Assembly: GCA_036320915.1 (NCBI GenBank)
Contig: JAXBDG010000003.1
Span: forward strand, 2,046,001-2,110,000
Direction of reading: 5' to 3'
Source: Linnemannia elongata
Lineage: Eukaryota; Mortierellomycota; Mortierellomycetes; Mortierellales; Mortierellaceae
DNA length: 64,000 bases
The position numbers and the translations under genes were made by a program. The notes beneath the pieces are model-generated. The model searched no databases and had not been told where the DNA came from. It worked only from the letters and a program-made list of their open reading frames with translations. This document shows positions 11,901 to 24,100 of this stretch, one piece after another. Position 1 is the stretch's first letter. Each line of letters opens with the position of its first letter.

Positions 11901-14900
11901 CGGAGAGCGTTGTCAGGGAGCATCGGGATTCGAACGGTGACCAAGTCTCTGTGATTATGACTAATGACGAGGTTGCCAAGCTGTATCAGTCATCCAAGAG
12001 AGGCGTCGAAGACCACCCCAAGGCTTACGAGATCACCCGCTACTGTATCAGTCTGGCACGCACCATCCAAAGCCCCATCAACGAGTATGCAGCCACAGGA
12101 GTCGACCTGATTGGCATACGTCTTCACCCGCTCCAGGAGTTTGTAGGCGCAGACCGTCTTCGGGAGCTTTTGGATAGGGCCCTGGTCAACGTGATCAACG
12201 ACGTCGGGGTGGACATTAACGAGGTCGTTTCGTCGCCCTACAAGGCCTTGATGCTTCCGTACATTTGTGGCCTCGGCACCCGGAAGGCCCAGCATCTGAT
12301 CAGGATCATCGAACGAGACCCTGTCACCAGAGGAGTTGACAAGCGGAGTGACATGGTCAACCGAAAGATGCTGACCTGGAACATCTTTATGAACTGCTGC
12401 AGTTTTCTCCGTGTCCATACGGAGCGTGGGGGCGATATTTTGGACCAGACCAGGATTCACTTTCAGGACTACAACCTGGCGAGGAAGATGGCTGCGGATG
12501 CACTGGAGATTGACGAGGTGGGCTTGCAGGAGTACGATGAAGAGTCACAGCATGTGGAAGAGTTGATGCGTGATGATAATGCCGAAAGGTTGAATGAGCT
12601 CTTGCTGGATGATTACGCACACCAGCTCCAAAATATGCAGCAAAAGCCTAAGCGGATGACTCTTGAGCATATCAAGGCCGAGCTCCAGCATCCATTTCGC
12701 GATCATAGGACGCAATTTGTACCAGCAACCCCGGACCAGATCTTTACTATGTTGACGGGTGAGACGGACCAAACCCTGAGGGAGGGCTTCATTGTGCCTG
12801 CGCTAGTGACCAAAGTGCGGGAGAAGAATGCGATGTGTCGGCTCGACTGCGGTATTGATGGGATCTTGTCGATTCAGAACATCTCCGACTCCAGGATTGG
12901 ATCTGTCAAGGACCATGTCTCCGAGGGCCAAACCCTGCAGGTCAAGATTCTTCGGCTGGAGAAAGCCAGATTTTTTGCAGACTTGACTTGTAAGGAGAGC
13001 GAGTTGAGACAAGGCGATGCTCACTTGCGAGCGTTACCCCTTGATAGGACGTTTGACCAGTTCGAGGAGGATCGATTCAAGGACCCGGCTGACCCCAACG
13101 ACAATAAGGGTGGATTTGTTCATCGAAAAATCCACCACCCGCTGTTCAAGAACATCACTTCTGAGGCGGCAATCAAGTACCTTTCGACGAGGAACCGAGG
13201 GGAACTGGTGATCCGGCCGTCAAACAGGGGTGCAGACCACCTCATTATCACCGTCAAGATTGCCGATGATATCTACAAACACTACGGTATGAGTCTCAGT
13301 TGAAGTTGACTTAGGCTTGTGGAGTATATCGGCGTTGAACTTGTAGTTGCGGATGAGGATGCTGACGAAAGCTTAAATTAATGTTGATCGACAGATGTCC
13401 TTGAAATCAACAAGAGGGACGATATCAGTCTGGGTAAGGTGCTCCAGATCGACGACTCGACATACATCGATTTGGATGACCTGTTGGTGTCTCATATTGA
13501 AGCCATCTTGAGCCGTTGTCATGATCTCATGAGCAGTCCCAAGTATCGCGAGAATGAGTACGAATTGAGTAAGTGCAGCTTTTCTTTTCATATCCGCGTG
13601 CGTATGTGTTGGTAGCACACTTCAGCTTAGATACCAGTACGTTTTAATAGCTTACCAACTGTACAATTGCTTTCAGGAGCGTGGCTGGAGGAGCAAACTA
13701 GAATCCGACCAGATGTTGCTGTCTACGGATTCACGCTCAGCCGAAAGTATCCCGGCTACTTTTCGCTCATCTTCAAGCTGGGACACCACGCCAAGATCGA
13801 CGAATGGAACATTAAGGTCCTTCCAAGTTTCTTTCAGCTCAAGGGCCCATCCAAGCGCAACTGCGTCGACCCGACTGCCATTTCGGATAATTTCAAAGAT
13901 ATGGCCTCGAAAATCAGTCACCGCAACAGGACATCAAAAAAGCCCGGAAACCTCCCTGGCTCTGGATCAACTCCTGCTTTCGATAGCTCCTCCGCTCATC
14001 GGAATAGATCCCAAAGTCGCCACCGGAACAGCATCAGCTCTAATGCTACGTCCTTCTCGGCGCAGGCGAAATCAAGACCTCCAAGTGATCGTGGATATTC
14101 TCCGGGGTCCAACACTAATGCTCACTCAGCCTCCGCTGCGTATGACCGATCCAGGTCTAGACCCGGGTATCAGAACGGCGACAGTAACGCAGACAGCAGG
14201 TTTCAAGATATTGGCTTTGATGACTATAGCTTCCAAGACAGCGACTTCCCCAGCTTCCGATCTGCCACCAGAACAAATCCCAATACCAGTTGGAACGCTA
14301 GGGGTAAATCTAGGCCCAGGCGTGGCTATGATGACAGCAATGCCGATACCGACAACAACTACATCAACAGCTGGAACGACCGATCCAAGTCTAAGTCCAG
14401 GCCTGGATATGGAGACAGGAGCGCCGAAGTCAACACCCATGGCAGCTGGATTGACAGATCCAAGTCCAGACCCAGACCTGGATATGGAGACAGGAACTCC
14501 CACAACAACGACGGCCACATTGGCACTAATACCGACAACATCCCCATCACAAGCAGATCCAAGTCCAGGTCCAGTTACGGAGACGGAGACGCCCACAATG
14601 GTAGCAACTCGAACTGGGACGACAGAGGCAGGTCCAGACATCGGCCCGGGTACAATGGCGCCGACGGCGCCAGTAGCGCAGCCTGGAATAACAGAGGTCA
14701 CTCCAGTTATCGAAGCGGTGAAGGTGACGCCAACAACAACCGCAACGCCTCGTGGAGCAACAGAGGACGGTCCAGTCATCGGGGCGGTGAAACAAACGCT
14801 GCGGACAACAGAGGACGCTCCAGGTATCGAGACGGCGGAGGCGACGTCGACAACGATCGCAACACTTCATGGAGCAACAGAGGACGGTCTAGCTATCGGA

Positions 14901-17104
14901 GTGGTGACGGCAACGCTGCTGACAACAGAGAAAGGTCAAGGTATCGTGGCCGAGATAACAACGCCGTCAGCAGCGGCGATGGTTCTTGGGGCAGCCGGGG
15001 ACGGTCCAGTAATCGGAGCGGTGAGGCTACTGCAGCTGTCAACAGAGGAAGGCCGAGTTATCGTGGACGAAATAAGAACGCCGACAGCAATGGCGATGGT
15101 TCCTGGAGTAACCGGGGGAGGTCCAGACATCGTGACCGAGACAGCAACGCTGATGGCGACAACGCCTCCTGGTACAACAGAGGAAGGTCGAGCCATCGAA
15201 GCCGAGACAACGACGCCGAAAACAACAGCGGAGCCGCCTGGAACAATAGGGGAAAGTCGAGTTATCGAGGTCGAGACCACAACGCCGACTCAAGCACCAA
15301 CAGCAGCTGGAATGATAGATCCAAGTCAAAGCCTAGGTACGGGTATGGCAACAACAACTCCTACACCAGTGGTCAGATTGGCTCCAGCACCAACAACATC
15401 CCCGTCGGCAGCAGGGCCAAGTCCATGGCTAGATATGGAGCTGATGCCAGCTCTGGCCCCAGCATTCCGACCACCTTTAGCACAGGATATGGTTCATCTT
15501 ACCAAGAAGCAGGTACCCAAGACAGTTCAAGACCATCGTACAAGTCATTCGCAGCAACCTCCAGCCAGGAACCGTCGATGGATTTCACAGCTTACTCTCC
15601 AGAGCCCATGCAGGCTACTGACATGATGAAACCTGCAGCGGACCTTAGCTTCCCTCAACCTAGCGACTTTGCGGCTTACTACAAAGAACCTGCAGGAGCT
15701 GCGGTGTCGGCAGTGCACGGCAGACGCGATTCGGATCAACCCATGCACTCAGCAGTATACTCACCAGAGCCTAAGAAGCCTGCGAACTCCAATGTGCCGC
15801 CCTCGGCGAGATCAAGTTCCTTGCAGCCCCCAGATCTCAAAGCTCGCTCTCCCGAACCAAAGATAACCGAGGAGTATGTGAGATTTCTGAGAGTAGGACG
15901 TGGTGCATCTCAACCCATGGACATTACGGCTTACTCTCCAGAGTCCACGAAACCTGAGGGGTCTTCTAAGCCTGCGGTAGCCACCACGGCAAGGTCCTAT
16001 TCTCCCCAGCCCTCAACGAGATCCGCTTCTTCCCAACTCACAGTGAGATCTGATTCCTCTCAGCCCACAATTACATCCGGCTCTTCCCAGCCCCCAGTGA
16101 GATCTGGCTCTTCTCAACCCACGGATTTCTCGGCATATTCTCCAGAGCCCATGCAGGCTACGAACCCTACAAGGCCTACAGAGTCAACAAAGCCCATGCC
16201 GAAGCCTGCCGCGAACTCCACGGTAAAATCTGGGTCGCCTCAAGCCGCAAGAGCTCAGGCATACTCTCCGGAGCTCAACGGATGCGCAAGCTCAGTAGAT
16301 ACATCTGACCCGTCCCAGCCCATGGATTTCACGGCATACTCCCCGGAGCCCATTGAGCTTGCAGTGCCTCCTAGAACTGTCACCGAGGCCTATAAGCCAT
16401 GGAGTTCGTCGTCATCAGCCACGACAGGAGGGGGTGGCTACGGTGGCGATGAGGACGACACTGGGGGTATTTCGTGGGGCAGCGGCTCGTACGGCGGTAG
16501 CAGTGGCAGCGGTGGCAATAGATCGCATGGTGGCGGTGGTGGCGATAGAAGCAGATCTTACGGCGACAACAGACAGGATGAGCGCCACGGTCGCTTTGGC
16601 GATAACGGAAGGTCCGACAATTCATCGGATCGCCGTCCATACCAGTCTCCACCACCACCACCACGGCAGCAACAGTTGCAGTCGAACTATGGTTTAGGAT
16701 ATGGAGGCAAGGGCCAACATCATTTTGAAGGCGACCGCGAGAGCAGGCCAGGTCAAAGCAATGATGGAAAGAACAGTTGGCATAAAGAACGACGAGGAGG
16801 AACACCGGCAGTGGCCCAAGGAGGAGGTAGAAGTGGATATGGAAGTAGCTACGCTAACAAAGGTGGTGATGATGATGATGATGGCGGTATCTCATGGGGC
16901 AGTGGATCGTACGGCGCAAGTGGAGGTGGCGGCGGCGGCGGTTATGGTGGCTACGGCAACTCTGGTAACTCTGAATATGGAGACAGAGGCCGCAGTATCA
17001 ACAAGCAAGGCTATGGAGGAGGAAGAAGCAATGATCGAAATGGCGGTAATGGCGGTGGTAGTCGACGCGAGAGCCGACCTCGCTCAAGATCGCGTCGTCA
17101 TTAA
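8996..17104 (+). CDS. SPT6: Transcription elongation factor and histone chaperone Spt6 with giant C-terminal tail
   Basis: Exons 8996-9169, 9329-9425, 9517-9599, 9740-10062, 10165-11518, 11624-13286, 13395-13568 and 13677-17104 stay in frame and encode 2431 residues. The domains follow Spt6 order: acidic N-terminus, 'RFKRLKK' (9740), the helix-turn-helix region opening with 'NEWHGVFGDGEDYAYAL' (10169), a YqgF-like core (11700-12000), a helix-hairpin-helix ('YICGLGTRKAQHLI', about 12262), an S1 domain (12780-13005) and a tandem SH2 (13110-13920) that keeps the phosphate-binding Arg in 'GELVIRPS'. Spt6 rides with elongating RNA polymerase II, binds the phosphorylated Rpb1 linker through its tandem SH2 and reassembles nucleosomes. 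Usual length is about 1450-1730; here about 1060 extra residues follow the tandem SH2 in one open exon. The start was chosen over the in-frame ATG at 8714 because the latter would put a pyrimidine-rich leader into the protein. Confidence 0.93.
14284..15345 (+). repeat. Degenerate coding repeat in the Spt6 tail (SW-x-x-RGRS units)
   Basis: About fifteen to twenty imperfect units of roughly 20-32 residues lie end to end. Each carries a Trp or Asp/Asn followed by 'NRGRSSYR', 'DRSKSRPR' or a variant, then a Gly/Asp/Asn-rich spacer. The DNA copies are diverged but share words such as 'aacagaggacg'. The composition (Arg, Ser, Gly, Asn, Asp) is that of an RS/RG-type disordered region. Repeat-driven bias leaves a second frame (13713-15626) open by chance. 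Confidence 0.75.
15574..16360 (+). repeat. YSPEP-motif segment of the Spt6 tail
   Basis: A Pro/Ser/Thr-rich stretch carries Tyr-Ser-Pro motifs at roughly 15592 (YSPEP), 15756 (YSPEP), 15934 (YSPES), 15999 (YSPQP), 16138 (YSPEP), 16262 (YSPEL) and 16339 (YSPEP), plus RSPEP near 15848 and an outlying YSPG near 14096. Several sit in a longer unit of the form 'MDFTAYSPEPMQAT'. Short Ser-rich units such as 'SSQPTVRSGSSQP' repeat between them. Confidence 0.75.
16425..17104 (+). repeat. Gly-rich end of the Spt6 tail with duplicated DGGISWGSGSYG block
   Basis: Two near-identical blocks, 'DDTGGISWGSGSYGG' (about 16453-16497) and 'DDDGGISWGSGSYGA' (about 16876-16920), each followed by a Gly/Ser run, flank a segment rich in Arg, Asp, Gly and Gln. 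The protein ends in an Arg/Ser-alternating patch. This looks like an internal duplication followed by drift. Confidence 0.7.
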
Positions 17105-17322
17105 TCCTTCAATCTTGAGTGGCTATTCTGCTTTTGCCGTTCATTGATATTGCTACCGAGAGATTAAAGATGCATTCGTAGCTTACAAAGTCAAGTAGGA
17201 TTGTTGCGTTACAGGTGCAAAGCATTTCAAAGGCCTTGTTCTGTTCGCACTCATGTCTTTCAAGCATTAACCGTTCAAGGGAATTGTAGATTAGTTGAGT
17301 TTATTATGTAGATATACAGTTT

Positions 17323-19016
17323 TTATGTCGACTTTTCTTCACCAGCAGCGGTAGGAGCATCAGCAGAAGCTGATACGTCAACGGTAATGGCTACGGTAGT
17401 CTCCTGAGAATCACCCTTGGGCTGTTGCTCCTGCATCATGGACCGAATTGCATGGGGTTCGCAGTCAAAGACGGAGGTCTCGCGCTGATGGAGCCTGCAG
17501 CAGCCCTTACACCTCTGGTGGACACACTTGGCAGAAAAGGTGTTGAGGCATTGGCCTGACTGACAGAGGTTCGCCTGGACTTTGGTCTTCTTGGGCTTGA
17601 TCTTCTTGACTTTCCCTGATGGCGTGGTGGTGGTAGCGGATTCGCCGTCTTCGCCCTGAGCTGCCTCGTCGGCCGTCCGTTTTGATCCTGAGGTTGTTGC
17701 TGTGGTATCGGTTTCGCTGGCTCCTTCTTGACCAGCCTCCTTCTTGCTCTGGTCAGGCATTGGCTGTCTAAAGTAGGGTTGAGCCACCCAGTGAGGCAAG
17801 ATGGGGAAACCCTGATCGTCGACTCGTCCCTCAAAGCTCTCGCCCTCCATCCGTGAAGTCTCTGCTTCTTGAATAAGTCTCTCCTTCAGCTTGCGGGTGA
17901 TAGTCCAGAGTTCCTCCCGTGTGGTGGCCATTCCAAGTTCGGTCCGCAAGTCGGTATGTATGACCAAGCTGGGGCGAAAGATCTTGAACAAGTGTCCGCG
18001 GATATAGGCGAGCTTGGTGTCATGTTCGTCGCAGATTGTCAAGTACTCCTCTGCAAGCTTCCAAGACTGGGGGAGCTCAGGTGTGAATATGGCCGGGTTG
18101 TAGAGGTTGCCCTCTGCCGACATGACACCATGACATCCAGTCTTTTCCATGCATCGTGCCAGATCCTCATGGTACAAAATGTTTCCGTTGGCGATAACAG
18201 GGACCCGATGCCCGACCGCCTCCCGGACAAGTCGAATCTTCTCCCAGTCCGCGACTCCTGTCAAGTGGCCCTTCATCTCCCGCAGACGTCCGTGTACGAC
18301 CAAGATCTGGGCTCCAGCATCGACGACCATCTTGGCATAGGCGACCGTCTTTTCGGCTTCGGGGAAGACTCTGATTTTGGCGGTGACGGGGATCGGGAGG
18401 TGTTTGTGAAGGGTGGAGATGAGGGACGAGATCAGGGGCCAGTCCTCCATGAGAAAGGAGCCGTAGTGTCCTCTCCTGGCAATGTGTTGGGGGCATCCAA
18501 GGTTGATGTCGACTGCGTCGCAGTAGGGCGCCACCATTATTGCTGCCTGCAGCAAGTACTCTGGGTCGTTGGCGCAGAACTAAAGGCACAAAAATAAATG
18601 AGAAGGATAGTGAGTCATTTTGCTGTACACAATAAGAACCTGGAAGGAGGCTTGTGCGGTATGTGTGTAATTGTGCGTACCTGAACGATCAAGGGCCTGT
18701 CATTAGGTCCTCCACCACCGAGCCCATCCTTGAGCCCCGCCCAATGTTCATCCCTGTACTTCTCCTCCTTGGCAAACAGCTTGGCGTTGAACATGGGGGT
18801 GTAGCATAGATCGGCGTTATAGCGTCGAGAAAGAATCCTCCAGGCAAGTTCGGATTGATCGACCATAGGGGCGACGACATACTTGGGCGATCCAATGGAC
18901 TTGTAAAAGTCAAAAGATGTGAGTTTTTCGGCGGGGAAGGTATGTTCGGCCCGACACTTTGCGGCCAGGACAATGTTGCGCTGCTCGACTTCTTCCTTGA
19001 CCTTTTCTGAAGCCAT
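17323..19016 (-). CDS. DUS1: tRNA-dihydrouridine(16/17) synthase Dus1
   Basis: Exons 19016-18681 and 18579-17323 (minus strand) join in phase 0 for 530 residues. It reduces uridines 16 and 17 of tRNA D-loops using FMN and NAD(P)H. Family hallmarks read in order: 'VVAPMVDQSELAWRILSRR' (FMN barrel start), 'FCANDPEYLLQAA' at the exon junction, 'DAVDINLGCPQHIARRGHYG' with the catalytic Cys, 'VTAKIRVF', 'LVVHGRL' and 'VIANGNI'. The C-terminus adds a Thr/Lys-rich linker and a Cys/His cluster ('CVHQRCKGCCRLH') that probably binds zinc. The ATG at 19016 has A at -3 and G at +4 and gives the usual cytosolic length. The frame stays open upstream to ATGs at 19316 and 19418; those would add presequence-like N-termini. 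The gene is convergent with SPT6 and divergent from the GDP-fucose transporter. Confidence 0.9.
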
Positions 19017-19667
19017 TATTGTTGTGGTAGCGGGTGTTGATGTAGGTTGGAGGTAGTAAGGGAGGTGAGGGAACTTTTTGAGGATCAGTTTGCGGTGTGC
19101 GTTGAGGGGTGGTTGTGCAAAGTAGTCGTCGTTGTCGGCTGTTGTTGTGTGTTGTTGTTGTTGTTCCTGAGTTAGTGTTGAGGAAGAAGGGAGGTGGTGA
19201 GAGGTAGAGGAAGGGGTGAAGAAGGAGTTGAGGATGGTTGCTTTGAAGGAAGGGGAAGTGAAGAAGGATCGGATGGGTGTGGCTGCTCTGTGCGATAGCA
19301 GGGAAGGGATCAGCATCAATTCAGCCCTGGCCAGAGAACTGAGAGCGGAAGGTATGAGGATGAAGGAAGTGGAAGGGAAGAAGTGGAGGAGTGAAGGGAT
19401 AAAAAAAGACAACAACATAATGTTGGTTCCTTTTTCTTTGAAAAACAAATTCCGTGACTGCGCCTTGGAGCGGATGGAATTGACCCGCTATGAGATCACT
19501 AGCCAATCAGGATTCCAGCCCCTCTCATAATCTTATTTCTCGCATCTCTTACTTTTAGTTAGTACTTTTTGCTGGACGAAGTGAAAGGCCATCATCTCCC
19601 ACTTTTTCTCCCCTCTTCCTCCCCCCTTTTCATCACTTCCCTCCTCCTCTCTTTCCCTAATCACAAA
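19017..19667. promoter_or_regulatory. Divergent promoter region between DUS1 and the GDP-fucose transporter gene
   Basis: About 650 bases separate the two start codons. The right half (19580-19660) is pyrimidine-rich on the plus strand, as in other leaders here. The left half is pyrimidine-rich on the minus strand and stays open in the DUS1 frame back to 19418. No TATA box is seen on either strand. Confidence 0.45.
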
Positions 19668-20984
19668 ATGTCGACAGACAAGGACGACAAGTTCTTGCCA
19701 TCCCCCGCTGTCCAGCGTGGAGCACCTCAGCACCCTCTCAGTCTCATCATCTCCGCCATCGCCTTCTACTGGGTCGCGTCCCTTTCCGTCGTCTTCCTTA
19801 ACAAGACCATCCTCTCTGGCTCAGAATACAAGTTCCCTTACCCTCTCTTCGTCACCCTCTACCAATTGATCGTGGCCCTGGTTCTCTTGGTCGTCTGCGG
19901 GCAGCTCGGCAAGAGGTACGAGAAGGATCTTTCACTCGACGCAAACAATGGACCAAGCGCAACCCTTCTTATGAAGTGTAGCACAAAAAGCCAAGAATGA
20001 TCAAAACGAATTGACCACTTTAATGATACACAAGGTTAATGTTCTAATCCGCACATGCTTCTTCATCAAACACATAGGAATCGCTCGTTCTCGATGATCC
20101 CTCCATTCGAGTTTGACCTGGACATTGCCCGTAAGATCGCCCCTCTCTCAGTCGTCTATGTGCTGATGCTGACCCTCAACAACCTCTGCCTCCAACTGGT
20201 TGAGGTCACCTTCTATCAGGTCGCCCGCTCGCTCTCCATCTTCTTCAACATCCTCCTCACCTACACCATGCTCCGCCAAAAGACCTCTCCCGCAGCCATG
20301 TTGGCCTGTGCTGTCGTCGTCCTCGGCTTCTTTGTCGGCTCTTATGGTGAGAGCAATTTCTCCTGGGCAGGTCTCTGGGCCGGTGTCGGATCCAGTATCT
20401 TTGTGGCCCTCTATGGAATTTATGTCAAGAAGACGTTGGCTCTAATCGATAACAACCAGTGGCGCCTTCTTCACTACAACACTGCCATCTCGATTGTTCT
20501 CTTGACCCCCATTGTGTTGTTCTCGGGCGAGTTGGGCGAGATCAACAGGGAGGTGTATTTCTTGGGTGATTTGGGATTCTGGATCTTGATGACCTTGACG
20601 GGAGTTGCGGGATTCTTGATCAACACCGCCATGTTCTTGCAAATCAAGTATACCACCGCCTTGACCAACACCATCTCCGGAACCGCAAAGTCCTGTGTCC
20701 AAACCCTCCTCGCCATGGTCTTTTACCAGAACCCCATCACCGCCATGGTACGTCCCTTTATTTGTATTTTTTGTATGCTCATGTGTCGTTGTAGTTGCCC
20801 TTCCTCTCATTTGTGGATATGAGACTGGGAGGTTACATTCAACCCTTCATTTTTGTGCATACAATTAATTATTTGCTAATCAATTCTTGCATGTTTTACT
20901 TAGAACGGGTTTGGAATCTTTTTGAGTTTGCTGGGATCGGGCATGTACTCCTGGGTTCGCTACGCAGAGATGCAACGCAGATAG
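19668..20984 (+). CDS. GDP-fucose transporter (SLC35C1-like), Golgi
   Basis: Exons 19668-19975, 20078-20747 and 20904-20984 give 352 residues. It is a ten-helix nucleotide-sugar transporter of the triose-phosphate-translocator/DMT superfamily and reads like SLC35C1: 'ASLSVVFLNKTIL' in helix 1, 'PLFVTLYQ', 'PLSVVYVLMLTLNNLCL', 'VTFYQVARSLSIFFNILL', 'WRLLHYNTAISIVLL', 'LQIKYTTALTNTISGTAKSC' and a short last exon ending in 'MYSWVRYAEMQRR'. Its role would be moving GDP-fucose into the Golgi lumen for fucosylation; fucose-containing wall polymers are known from Mucoromycota. The first intron uses GTGTAG, a weak donor, but only this site keeps the frame. Transport of another GDP-sugar cannot be excluded from sequence alone. 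The gene is convergent with the INTS8-like gene, 189 bases apart. Confidence 0.87.
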
Positions 20985-21173
20985 ACACATGTATACCCCC
21001 CTTACTTTGTCATGCACTTCTCATTAAAATCATCATATCCAGCATACTACTTGCACCACGAGTTACAGAAGTCGGCATTGCGTCTTATTCGTTTTTTGTT
21101 TTTATTTTTTTGTTCACCTTTTAAAATGTGTTGCGTTGTGACACTGGGATTCGCTAGACACTTCTTGGAACTC

Positions 21174-24100
21174 TTAAGCGATGCGTGCGAATCGGGACCA
21201 AAGACGAACCAGGACATCCTGCTGCAGAAGGGCATAGACCTGATCCTTGAACGGCTGCCTCGAGTCCAGCGCCATCCGGTTACTGTTGATCCTGGCCTGA
21301 ACCCTCAATAGTCCTTCAGTATTCTTAGTCTCCTTGCACAGCATGCTGACCAACTCCAGAAGCGGCAGATCAAACATCAGCTCAAGGAACTGTTGCCCTT
21401 GAAGACTGAGCGCCACTGTGGTGGGATGATGAGCACCCCAAGTGCCTCCTGCATTGTTGGAAAATGGCACAATTGGCTTGATCACCGTCCGTCCCAGTAA
21501 CGTATCGACCGCCCGTTCGCAGATCGGGTGCTTCATCTCTGGCTTGAACAGTGTGACTGACGATTGGACATGACCACCGATCGGTCGTCCAGAGCCTGCA
21601 ATGTGTCCTCCTGTTCCGCCTCCTCCTCCTCCTCCTCCTCCCAGCGGCCCACTGCCCAGACTTGGCGTTGGCGCAGATATAGGGAAAGATCTGACGATAA
21701 CCGATCCTTTGGCAAATGTCAGCATACCACTCTCATGTGCAAGTCCGATCGCCCTAAATGCCTGGCTGTAATCCATCTTGGGCAGAAACTGCTGTAGCAC
21801 AGCGCCTGCAAGGAATTCCTCCAAATGCATACAGCTTTCAATCGCCTTCAATGCAAACTGGGATGGTGTCTGGGACGCAGGTGGTAATGGCCCATTGTTG
21901 GAAGGCGGCGTGGGTGCAGATCCGTTTGAATCCATAACCAAGGGTTGCATGCCAAGTCCAACTGTTCCTGGACCGTTGTTGCCGGCAATGCCATTGGTGG
22001 CAGAGAGTGAGGAGAGTGTTTGGAATGTGGTCAGGAACTGAGGGTCTGAGGATGATGCCGAGTGGCCGTTGGGGTGGCCGACATGTGGCGACGTGACTGT
22101 TGGTGGGATGGGCGAAAGGGAGGTGTTTGTTCCATGATGATAGGCAGACCATATCCTCCGGTTCAGACGTTCCGTTTCTGAAAAGCACCTTGAAGCAACC
22201 ATGCAAGCGTTCAAGAACGCCGCAAGAGAATCCTGGTACATGCCCTCCAAATGATAGAGCTCCGTCAAGCAGAGCGAGTAACGAGTGATATGCGTGCTTA
22301 TCTTTGTCGAATACATAGCCGACACAGAGCCTAACGTTGAAAAGTGGGCGGCAGGGTCCAAGCGGTGTAATTTCGCCTTTGCCTTGGCCTCAACCTTCAT
22401 CCTCATCGTGACTGAATCCGTCTCTGCCCGAATCTGTTGCTCATAAAGTCGAATAAGGAGTCTTGAGAACCCTTGTGCCGCCCCAGGAACTGCCTCGACT
22501 GCTGTTCCTGCCTCGCGACTGCTCAGCATCGCAATGATCTTTATCCGTGAGTCCGTCCACGAGTTGACACAGTCCAGCGAGGTCGTAAACAGCGCAAAAT
22601 ATCCAAACTCGCTGAGAGTTAGTTTGGCCCTTTCTGGCAAGAGGGACGAGAGAGCTCCTGCCAAAAGCGCGGCAAACACATCGACGACTCCTCGAGTCCG
22701 CACCATACTGAAGAGCTCCAGGATGACGGCAAAATCACTCAAGCTCTCCCCGGCCGGAACTCCGTGTGGGTTCAGGGTTGGCTGTTGGCCCTGCATGGGT
22801 GTGGAGGTGTGACTCAATGGTTCGGCAGCATGGAGAAGCAGGCCTTGAATCATATCAAGAGCAGCCATGCGGTTGATTTTGATGGGATCCATGTCTGATG
22901 AAAAGATGGCGTCAAGGCAACTGGCGACAGCGATGTCCCTAAAGTCCACACCCAGCACTGTTTGACTCACATTGAGGATGGCTGAAAGAGGTCCCAACAC
23001 ACTGTACACAAGGAACATCGCTATTTCGATAGAAAAACTCATGGGGTTAGTCGAAGAACCGATGAGCGACATTTTGGCACTTCAGTGATAGAGTGACTCG
23101 AAGAGCAGTTTTTCCATACCTGGACACATATATTTTTCCAGTCTTTCAACAGCTGCTCGGCAGTAGTCAGAAATGAACGCCCATTTCTTGTGGTTGATAC
23201 AAATTGCCAACGCATGCAACTAGAACATGTTGAAGCGGTTCAAAGGTAACACAATGTCTTCGACGTTAGGTGTCAATATACAAAAGGTAAACCACGTCAG
23301 TTTTGGTGAAGATAACTCAGACTGACATGAACTGACCTGTAGTTTTTGATCCAGTGGTCCAAATGTCTGCAGGTATTCAAAGAGAAGCTGGCAGAGTCCT
23401 TCGACAATTTCTTCTTCGTCCTTGGTAGGAGGGACTAAAGGTTCTAACGAGTCGGCCAGCTGGGGTACATCAACGTCCATTTTGTCGTCATCCGTCTGTC
23501 CACGCTGGCTAGTAGGAGTAACAGGTCCTTTGTTTGTACCAGACACACCTCCAGTGCTAGGGGTGCCATTGATCCTCTGTTCCAGTCGCGCTAATAGCCT
23601 CCGCTCCCGTGAAGTCTCGTAATCCTGAATCATGATTCCAAACTGGGTAACGGCGACCTGCTTTCCCAGTTCAGCCTGCAGGCGGTTGTAAGCGATGTTC
23701 ATGGGGACCATTTGCTGGTTGCCAAGGAAGCGTTCGCACGATTGGAGAAACAGAGCCGAATCGAGGCAACGATCCCTCTTGCATGCCTGCACACTCAGGG
23801 CTAACGTAACTAAACCCGACGTGAATGGTGCCAGACCATCCTATGAAGGATCAACACAGAAGAAAGGTAAGGGTTAATAAATGCACCCAGGCGCAGTTGA
23901 TAATGACTCCTGTTGCGTTTAAAGGGCCACGATTTACCTTCATGAGGTAATTTTCAACGTCACCTGGATGTTGATATTCCACAATCAACGATAATTGTTC
24001 TGCCACCCTCTTGACTGGATCGCTAGAAGTCGCTCGAGGATTAGATGGGACCCTTGTCTGTGGAACGAAATAGAGAGTAAGCCAACCCAAGAAGTAGGAT

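Noticed and set aside
13713..15626. Second open frame of 637 codons overlapping the SPT6 tail
   Set aside because: It is a Thr/Pro/Gly-rich translation of the same repeat in another frame; the SPT6 frame continues the tandem SH2 through proper splice joins.
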